This document shows positions 36,228-41,796 of a DNA stretch of 41,796 bases, in pieces. A program made the position numbers and the translations under genes. The notes under the pieces were generated by a model. That model was not told the origin of the DNA, did no database searches, and saw only the letters and a list, made by a program, of their open reading frames with translations. The number at the start of each line of letters is the position of its first letter. Position 1 is the first letter of the stretch. The stretch comes from Peptostreptococcaceae bacterium (GTDB taxonomy: Bacteria; Bacillota; Clostridia; Peptostreptococcales; Peptostreptococcaceae): positions 1-41,796 of the forward strand of contig JAOARY010000066.1 of NCBI GenBank assembly GCA_025210335.1, given 5' to 3'.

Positions 36228-37334
36228 ATGAGTTTTTATGATGTTTATAAATCTTTAGAGGATAAAGATTTAGATTATATAATTGAAAATACAAAAGAAG
36301 AAGAAATAAAAGAAATTTTAGCAAAAGATTTTTTAGATGAGTTTGATTTTTTGAAATTATTATCAAATGAAGCTAAAAATCATCTAGAAATTATGGCTAA
36401 AAGAGCAAATTTTTTAACTTTGAAGCATTTTGGAAGAGCAGTACTTTTATATACTCCTATTTATATATCTAATTATTGCGTAAATAAATGTGTATATTGT
36501 AGTTATAATCATGAAAATGAAATAAAAAGAAAAAAATTAAACTTAGAAGAAATTGAAAAAGAGGCAATAGAAATTTCAAAAACTGGATTAAGACATATTC
36601 TTTTATTAACAGGTGATTCAAGAAAAGAAAGTCCAGTATCTTATATTAAGGATGCAGTAAAAATACTTAAGAAATATTTTGATGCTATATCAATAGAAGT
36701 GTATGCACTTAAAGAAGATGAATACAAAGAGCTTGTAGATGCAGGGGTTAGTGGACTTACTATTTATCAAGAAGTATATAATGAAGACATTTACAAGAAA
36801 GTACATTTAAAGGGACCAAAGTCAAATTATAAAAATAGATTAGATGCACCTGAAAGAGGTTGTAAAGCAGGAATGAAATTTATTGGAATTGGAGCACTTT
36901 TAGGTCTTAATGATTTTAGAAAAGAAGCATTTTACACAGGTATACATTGTAATTATTTACAAAAAAAATACCCTCATGTTGAATATAGTGTATCTGCACC
37001 TAGAATAAGACCTCATGTTGGAATATTTGATCTTATAGATGAGGTTGATGATAAAGATTTGGTTCAAATAATTTTAGCATATAGAATATATCTTAAAAGT
37101 GTAGGCATTACTATGTCAACTAGAGAAAAAGAAGGTTTTAGAGATCATTTAATACCACTTGGTGTAACAAATATTTCAGCAGGTGTTAAAACTTCTGTTA
37201 AGGGACACAGTAGTGATGAGGATAAGGGTGAAGCTCAGTTTGAAATAGCAGATAAAAGATCTGTAAAGGAAATGAAAGAAGCTATAAAAAATATGAATTA
37301 TCAACCACTTATGAAAAATTGGATGAATATTTAA
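36228..37334 (+). CDS. thiH: 2-iminoacetate synthase ThiH (radical SAM tyrosine lyase)
   Basis: Cleaves tyrosine with S-adenosylmethionine to give dehydroglycine for ThiG; oxygen-sensitive, consistent with an anaerobe, which uses ThiH instead of the glycine oxidase ThiO. 368 residues. The radical-SAM cluster motif is CVNKCVYC (C-x3-C-x2-C), followed by [15 protein letters not shown] and a C-terminal [15 protein letters not shown] 36228 directly follows the thiG stop, with GGAGAG inside the end of thiG as ribosome binding site. Confidence 0.95.
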   Translation: MSFYDVYKSLEDKDLDYIIENTKEEEIKEILAKDFLDEFDFLKLLSNEAKNHLEIMAKRANFLTLKHFGRAVLLYTPIYISNYCVNKCVYCSYNHENEIKRKKLNLEEIEKEAIEISKTGLRHILLLTGDSRKESPVSYIKDAVKILKKYFDAISIEVYALKEDEYKELVDAGVSGLTIYQEVYNEDIYKKVHLKGPKSNYKNRLDAPERGCKAGMKFIGIGALLGLNDFRKEAFYTGIHCNYLQKKYPHVEYSVSAPRIRPHVGIFDLIDEVDDKDLVQIILAYRIYLKSVGITMSTREKEGFRDHLIPLGVTNISAGVKTSVKGHSSDEDKGEAQFEIADKRSVKEMKEAIKNMNYQPLMKNWMNI

Positions 37335-37353
37335 AAATTTAGGAGGATTTATT

Positions 37354-38661
37354 ATGACACAGATGGAAGCAGCAAGAAAAAATATTATAACGAAAGAAAT
37401 GCAAATAGTAGCGAAAAAAGAAAATATTGATGTAGAGGAACTAAAAAATTTAATAGCAGAAGGCAAAGTTATAATACCTGCAAATAAAAATCACAAAAAT
37501 ATAGATCCTGAAGCTATTGGTCTTAATATGAGAACTAAGATAAATGTAAATTTAGGAATATCAAAAGATAGCTCTGATTTTGATTTAGAAATGGAAAAAG
37601 TTAAAAAAGCAATAGATTTAAAAGCAGAAGCTATAATGGATTTAAGTTCTTATGGAAAGACTAAGGAATTTAGAACTAAGTTAATTGATGAATCAAAAGC
37701 TATGATTGGGACAGTACCAGTTTATGACGCGCTTGGTTTTTATGATAAGGAATTAAAAGATATTAGTTCAAAAGAATTTTTAGATGTTGTAAGAGAACAT
37801 GCAAAAGATGGTGTTGATTTTGTAACTATACATGCAGGAATGAATAAGGAAACTGCAAAAATATTTGAAAGAAATGAAAGACTTACAAATATAGTTTCAA
37901 GAGGTGGATCTTTAATGTTTGCTTGGATGAAACTAAATAATAAAGAAAATCCTTTTTATGAATTTTATGATGAATTATTAGATATTTGTTATGAATATGA
38001 TGTTACTTTAAGTCTTGGAGATGCTTTAAGACCAGGAAGTATAAAGGATTCAACAGATGCATCTCAAATAAAAGAGTTAATAACTTTAGGTGAACTTACA
38101 AAAAGAGCTTGGGAAAAGAATGTACAGGTTATGATTGAAGGTCCTGGTCATATGGCATTAGATGAAATAAAAACAAATATGATATTACAAAAGAAATTAT
38201 GTTTTGATGCACCATTTTATGTACTTGGCCCAATTGTCACAGATATAGCACCTGGTTATGATCATATAACAAGTGCTATTGGTGGAGCTTTAGCTGCTTC
38301 TTGTGGTGCGGATTTCTTATGCTATGTAACACCTGCTGAGCATTTAAGATTACCAGATTTAGAAGATATGAAAGAAGGTATAATTGCTTGTAAGATTGCG
38401 GCACATGCAGCAGATATTGCAAAGGGAATAAAAAATGCTAGAGATTGGGATAATAAGATGAGTGATGCAAGAAGAAGACTTGATTGGGAAGAAATGTTTA
38501 GTCTTGCTATTGATGAAGAAAAAGCTAGAAGATATAGAAAAGAATCTACACCAGAACATGAAGACAGCTGTACTATGTGCGGAAAAATGTGTTCTATGAG
38601 AAATATGAATAGAGTGATGGAAGGTAGAGATATAAACATATTAAGAGCTGATGCAAATTGA
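37354..38661 (+). CDS. thiC: Phosphomethylpyrimidine synthase ThiC
   Basis: Radical SAM enzyme turning aminoimidazole ribotide into the HMP-phosphate half of thiamine. 435 residues, the short form lacking the N-terminal extension of E. coli ThiC. Motifs include [36 protein letters not shown] and the C-terminal cluster site [12 protein letters not shown]. The cysteine spacing is C-x2-C-x3-C, one residue shorter than the E. coli C-x2-C-x4-C, which I believe occurs in related clostridial forms. TAGGAGGATT precedes ATG 37354. The 3' end overlaps the thiE start by 4 bases. Confidence 0.95.
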   Translation: MTQMEAARKNIITKEMQIVAKKENIDVEELKNLIAEGKVIIPANKNHKNIDPEAIGLNMRTKINVNLGISKDSSDFDLEMEKVKKAIDLKAEAIMDLSSYGKTKEFRTKLIDESKAMIGTVPVYDALGFYDKELKDISSKEFLDVVREHAKDGVDFVTIHAGMNKETAKIFERNERLTNIVSRGGSLMFAWMKLNNKENPFYEFYDELLDICYEYDVTLSLGDALRPGSIKDSTDASQIKELITLGELTKRAWEKNVQVMIEGPGHMALDEIKTNMILQKKLCFDAPFYVLGPIVTDIAPGYDHITSAIGGALAASCGADFLCYVTPAEHLRLPDLEDMKEGIIACKIAAHAADIAKGIKNARDWDNKMSDARRRLDWEEMFSLAIDEEKARRYRKESTPEHEDSCTMCGKMCSMRNMNRVMEGRDINILRADAN

Positions 38662-39266
38662 TTTTTTTTATAACAAATTTAAATTTGGTTCATGAAGAAC
38701 TTTATTTTTCTAATATAAAAATAGCATTGGAAAATGATATTTCATATATGATAATAAGAGAAAAAAATAAATCGTATGAAGAACTTTATGAGATAACAAA
38801 AAAAATCTTAAGTCTTAAAAGAGAATCAGGCTCAAAAACTAAAATTTTGATTAATTCGAACTTAGATATTTTAAAAAATTTAGATTTAGATGGAATTCAT
38901 TTATCAAATGAATTCTATCTAAATCATAAAGAAGAAATAAGCAAAATAAAAGATAAAATAATCGGTTATTCAATTCATAGCAAAGAAGAATTAAATAGAT
39001 TACCCAAAAATATAAATTATTTAATTGCTGGAAATATCTTTAAAACAGATTGTAAAAAAGGGCTTGAAGGTAAGGGGCTTAAGTTTTTAAAGGAATTAAA
39101 TGAGCTTACAGACAAAAAGATTGTAGCTATTGGTGGTATTAATTTGGAGAATATAAAAGACATAAAAGAGGCGAATTTATATGGTTATGCTTTTATGTCT
39201 TCTTTTATAAAAAATAAAAATTTAAAAAAATTTATAGATAATTTATTTGAAGAAATAGAGGTTTAA
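38658..39266 (+). CDS. thiE: Thiamine phosphate synthase ThiE (or TenI-like)
   Basis: Joins HMP-pyrophosphate and thiazole phosphate to thiamine phosphate. 202 residues, normal. It has the family motifs MIIREKNKS (for LREK), [40 protein letters not shown] (for G.vf.T.tK.g) and IVAIGGIN. The sequence is divergent, and TenI (thiazole tautomerase) shares the fold, so ThiE is the likely but not certain assignment. It starts with TTG 38658 inside the end of thiC (TTGA overlap), so translation is coupled. One base separates it from purF. Confidence 0.8.
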   Translation: MIFFITNLNLVHEELYFSNIKIALENDISYMIIREKNKSYEELYEITKKILSLKRESGSKTKILINSNLDILKNLDLDGIHLSNEFYLNHKEEISKIKDKIIGYSIHSKEELNRLPKNINYLIAGNIFKTDCKKGLEGKGLKFLKELNELTDKKIVAIGGINLENIKDIKEANLYGYAFMSSFIKNKNLKKFIDNLFEEIEV

Positions 39267-39267
39267 T

Positions 39268-40674
39268 ATGTTTTTTGATGAGGATAAATTAAAAGAAGAA
39301 TGCGGTGTATTTGGAGTTTTATTAAAAAATAACAAAATAAAAGATAATAAAGATTTAATATATAATGCTTTATTTTCATTACAACATAGGGGCGAAGATG
39401 GAAGTGGTATATATTGTTATAAGAATCAAAATACTAATCTTTATAAAGAGTTGGGTTTGGTTTTGAATAATTTAACAAAAAATAATTTGAATGATTTTAC
39501 TTGTAATATGGCTTTAGCGCATAATAGGTACTCAACATGCAAAATACATCAAAATTTTGCGTTACAACCTTTTTTTAAAAAGTTTGAAGACCAAGATTTA
39601 AATATAGCAATTGTCCACAATGGAAATTTGAATTTAAAAAAAGTGTTTTATGATGACTTGTATGAAAAAAAATATGAAAAATATAGTGATAGTAATATTT
39701 TTTTTGATATTTTTTTAAAAAAATTAAAAATAGCTTTGAAAAAATATCATATAAAGAATATAAAATCTAAAAAATCATTTAAATATATACAAGAAGTTTT
39801 AGTAGGAGCTTTAAATTATTTTAATGGAAGTTATTCAATGATAATATCAATAAATGATATGATAATAGCTTTTAGAGATAAAAAGGGAATTAGACCTTTG
39901 TTTTTGGCAGAAAATGAACAAGGCTATTATTTAGCTTCAGAAACCTGTGCATTAGAAGATATAGACTATAAACAGCTTATAGAAATAAGAAATAATAGTA
40001 TTGTTTTTATAACTGATAAAGTGTATAAAAATAATCTTTATAAAGAAGAATTTAAAGAAAGATTTTGTGCTTTTGAATATATATATTTTCAAAGAGAAGA
40101 CTCTATGATTGATGATAAAAGTATATACAATTATAGATATGATTTGGGTTTAAAAATGGCTAAGAAACTAAATACAATGGATATAGATATAGTTAGTGGA
40201 GTTCCTATGTCTGGCATACCAAGTGCATTAGCTATTTCTAATGATTTGGGTATAGAATATAAGGATATATTTTTAAAGCAAAGATATAAGGGGAGATCTT
40301 TTATTAAGAATTCAAATGAGAAAATAAAAACTGCAATAAATGAAAAAATAAAAATAATAAAAGATATAGTAAAAAACAAAAATATATTAATCGTTGATGA
40401 TTCTTTGGTTCGGGGAAGTACTATGAATTATATAGTAAAGAAATTAAAAGAATATGGTGCAAAAAAAATACATATTGCAATAACATCTCCTATTATAAAA
40501 AATCCTTGTTATCTGGGTATTAATATAAGCACAAAAAAAGAACTTATAGGTGCTAAATTATCCAAAGATGAAATAAAAAATTATTTAGATATCGATAGTT
40601 TAAATTATCTTGAAGTTAATGATTTAAAAAATACACTAAAAGAAAATATTTGTATTGATTGTTTTTGTAACTAA
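39268..40674 (+). CDS. purF: Amidophosphoribosyltransferase PurF
   Basis: First committed step of purine synthesis: PRPP plus glutamine to phosphoribosylamine. 468 residues. An 11-residue propeptide precedes the catalytic C12 (EECGVFGV). The glutaminase domain has QHRGEDGSG, AHNRYST and HNGNL; the PRPP loop is ILIVDDSLVRGST. The four cysteine positions of the Bacillus-type iron-sulfur cluster are present (RFCAFEYIYF, KNPCYLGI, CIDC). It lies one base after thiE, as the last gene of the TPP-controlled operon. No other pur gene is here. Because ThiC uses the purine intermediate AIR, placement here suggests supply of AIR for thiamine. Confidence 0.92.
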   Translation: MFFDEDKLKEECGVFGVLLKNNKIKDNKDLIYNALFSLQHRGEDGSGIYCYKNQNTNLYKELGLVLNNLTKNNLNDFTCNMALAHNRYSTCKIHQNFALQPFFKKFEDQDLNIAIVHNGNLNLKKVFYDDLYEKKYEKYSDSNIFFDIFLKKLKIALKKYHIKNIKSKKSFKYIQEVLVGALNYFNGSYSMIISINDMIIAFRDKKGIRPLFLAENEQGYYLASETCALEDIDYKQLIEIRNNSIVFITDKVYKNNLYKEEFKERFCAFEYIYFQREDSMIDDKSIYNYRYDLGLKMAKKLNTMDIDIVSGVPMSGIPSALAISNDLGIEYKDIFLKQRYKGRSFIKNSNEKIKTAINEKIKIIKDIVKNKNILIVDDSLVRGSTMNYIVKKLKEYGAKKIHIAITSPIIKNPCYLGINISTKKELIGAKLSKDEIKNYLDIDSLNYLEVNDLKNTLKENICIDCFCN

Positions 40675-40783
40675 AAAACAACTAAAAGATTTAGCTAAAT
40701 TTTTTGAATTTACTCTTATCAATAGACATAAAAAACCTTTTATGATACCATAATGATAGACTATTTGATAAAGGAGAGTTAAA

Positions 40784-41533
40784 ATGAGCGAAAATAAAGT
40801 TCTTGCAACAGTTAATGGAAAAGAAATAACTAAAGCAGATGCAGATTTATTATTACAAAGCATAGGACCTCAAAGAGCTATGCAATTTTATTCAGAAGAG
40901 GGACAAAAACAACTTTTAAATGAGTTAATAAACCAAGAACTTATTTATTTAGATGCAGTTGATTCTAAAATAGAAGAAGATGCAGAATTTAAAAAGGAAA
41001 TGGAAATAGTTAAGACTAATGTTATAAAGCAATTTGCTATAACAAAGATATTAAAAGGAGCTTCAGTAAATGATGATGAAGCTAAGTCTTTCTATGATGA
41101 AAATAAAGATATGTTTAAGCAAGTTGAAACTGTTCAAGCTAGTCATATATTAGTTGACAGTGAAGATAAAGCTAAAGACATAATAAAAGAATTAAATGAT
41201 GGTTTAGAATTTGGTGAAGGAGCTAAGAAATATTCTTCTTGCCCATCAAACCAAAGAGGTGGAGACTTAGGAAGTTTCTCAAGAGGACAAATGGTTCCTG
41301 AGTTTGACCAAGCAGTATTTGAAATGGAAGTTGGTTCAATTACAAATGAACCTATCAAGACTCAATTTGGATACCATGTTATAAAGCTTGTTGAAAAAAC
41401 TCCAGAAAGAGTTCAAGATTTTAGTGAAGTAAAAGATAATGTAACTAATCAATTATTAGCTAAGAAGCAAGGCGATTTATACATGGAAAAAGCAGAAGAG
41501 TTAAAAGGAAAATATCCAGTAGAAATTAAATAA
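40784..41533 (+). CDS. Parvulin-type peptidyl-prolyl isomerase (PpiC/PrsA-like, no signal peptide)
   Basis: A 249-residue foldase: N-terminal SurA-like helical part (about 1-100) and a rotamase domain (about 115-210) with VQASHILVDSEDKA, SSCPSNQRGGDLGSF, MVPEFDQAVFEM and TQFGYHVIKL. It lacks the signal peptide and lipobox of PrsA, starting MSENKVLATVNGKEIT, so it should act in the cytoplasm. AAAGGAGAG precedes ATG 40784. A possible promoter is TTGAAT (40704-40709) and CATAAA (40727-40732), 17 bases apart. It is a single gene followed by a strong terminator. Confidence 0.9.
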   Translation: MSENKVLATVNGKEITKADADLLLQSIGPQRAMQFYSEEGQKQLLNELINQELIYLDAVDSKIEEDAEFKKEMEIVKTNVIKQFAITKILKGASVNDDEAKSFYDENKDMFKQVETVQASHILVDSEDKAKDIIKELNDGLEFGEGAKKYSSCPSNQRGGDLGSFSRGQMVPEFDQAVFEMEVGSITNEPIKTQFGYHVIKLVEKTPERVQDFSEVKDNVTNQLLAKKQGDLYMEKAEELKGKYPVEIK

Positions 41534-41604
41534 TTCTTGTTTTATTTATAATAAAATTATATAATAAAAAAAGGCTTGAAAAATCAAGGCCATTGAAAAC
41601 ATTT

Positions 41605-41660
41605 AAAATAAGGCAGTATTGTATAGACGAATCTATATAATACTGCCTTATTTTTTTATT
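41605..41660 (+). terminator. Terminator of the parvulin gene
   Basis: AAAATAAGGCAGTATT (41605-41620) pairs with 41639-41654, and an inner stem GTATAGA/TCTATAT closes on a 4-base loop. A T-run follows. Confidence 0.85.
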
Positions 41661-41720
41661 TTGGTTCTTTGTCAAATGGTGTTGGTGAAGAATTTTAGCA
41701 AGAAAATAATGTAATCTTTT

Positions 41721-41769
41721 AAGGTAGTATGAAAATGAAAAAACTCATTTTTATGCTACCTTTATTTTG
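41721..41769. terminator. Second terminator-like hairpin at the window end
   Basis: AAGGTAGTATGAAAATGA (41721-41738) pairs with 41745-41762 with two defects, and T-rich sequence follows. It may serve a convergent gene beyond the window, or back up the previous terminator. Confidence 0.55.
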
Positions 41770-41796
41770 TTAATAGATGAAATATCCATATTTATA

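Overview
The window is a chromosomal segment of a very AT-rich, Gram-positive-type anaerobe, most likely of the Clostridia/Tissierellia group. Supporting signs are strong AGGAGG-type ribosome binding sites, frequent TTG starts, a vitamin B12-dependent (class II) ribonucleotide reductase, meso-diaminopimelate cell-wall genes, a phosphotransferase system (PTS) with sigma-54 control, and a Clostridium-type thiamine operon. Family relationships are judged from motifs read by eye; no database search was possible.

Layout. 1-320: 3' end of an rRNA operon (23S end, 5S). 321-620: repeat-rich AT DNA. 625-3158: class II ribonucleotide reductase gene with a sigma-A promoter and two NrdR-box-like operators. 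3181-3590 (minus): a probable stand-alone structured RNA built of two tandem repeats with its own terminator. 3767-6537: two-component system plus an unknown protein. 6601-8906 (minus): dapF-murE. 9064-9390 (minus): small unknown gene. 9775-11757: EF-G-like GTPase. 11954-16155: ABC ATPase, secreted membrane-anchored NEW3/CARDB-like protein and MacB/FtsX-type permease as one operon. 16315-17196: DMT transporter. 17357-18328 (minus): FtsZ with no C-terminal tail. 18562-19818 (minus): NamZ-like muramidase. 20061-24403 (minus): ptsH, ptsI and a sigma-54 activator carrying an HPr-like domain. 24522-24827: small unknown gene. 25276-26454: thiolase behind a sigma-54-type promoter. 26551-27861: membrane-anchored GH18 hydrolase that appears to use an ATT start codon. 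27943-29118 (minus): lipoprotein, divergent from 29235-34187, a giant pseudokinase/AAA/GAF/HATPase protein. 34187-40674: TPP riboswitch and thiS-thiF-thiG-thiH-thiC-thiE-purF. 40784-41533: parvulin. The end holds terminator hairpins.

The most interesting unit is the PTS locus. A regulator with HPr-like, PAS, AAA+ and Fis-type HTH domains is encoded just upstream of ptsI-ptsH. Between them lie three palindromes of the form TGATA-N5-TATCA and a near-consensus -24/-12 promoter (TTGGCACG-N4-TTGCAT) pointing at ptsI. The inferred circuit is enzyme I phosphorylating the regulator's HPr-like histidine and so tuning its own sigma-54 transcription. Other points worth a second look are the tandem-repeat RNA at 3181-3590, the tail-less FtsZ, the ATT start, and the giant signalling protein whose kinase-like ends both look degenerate.
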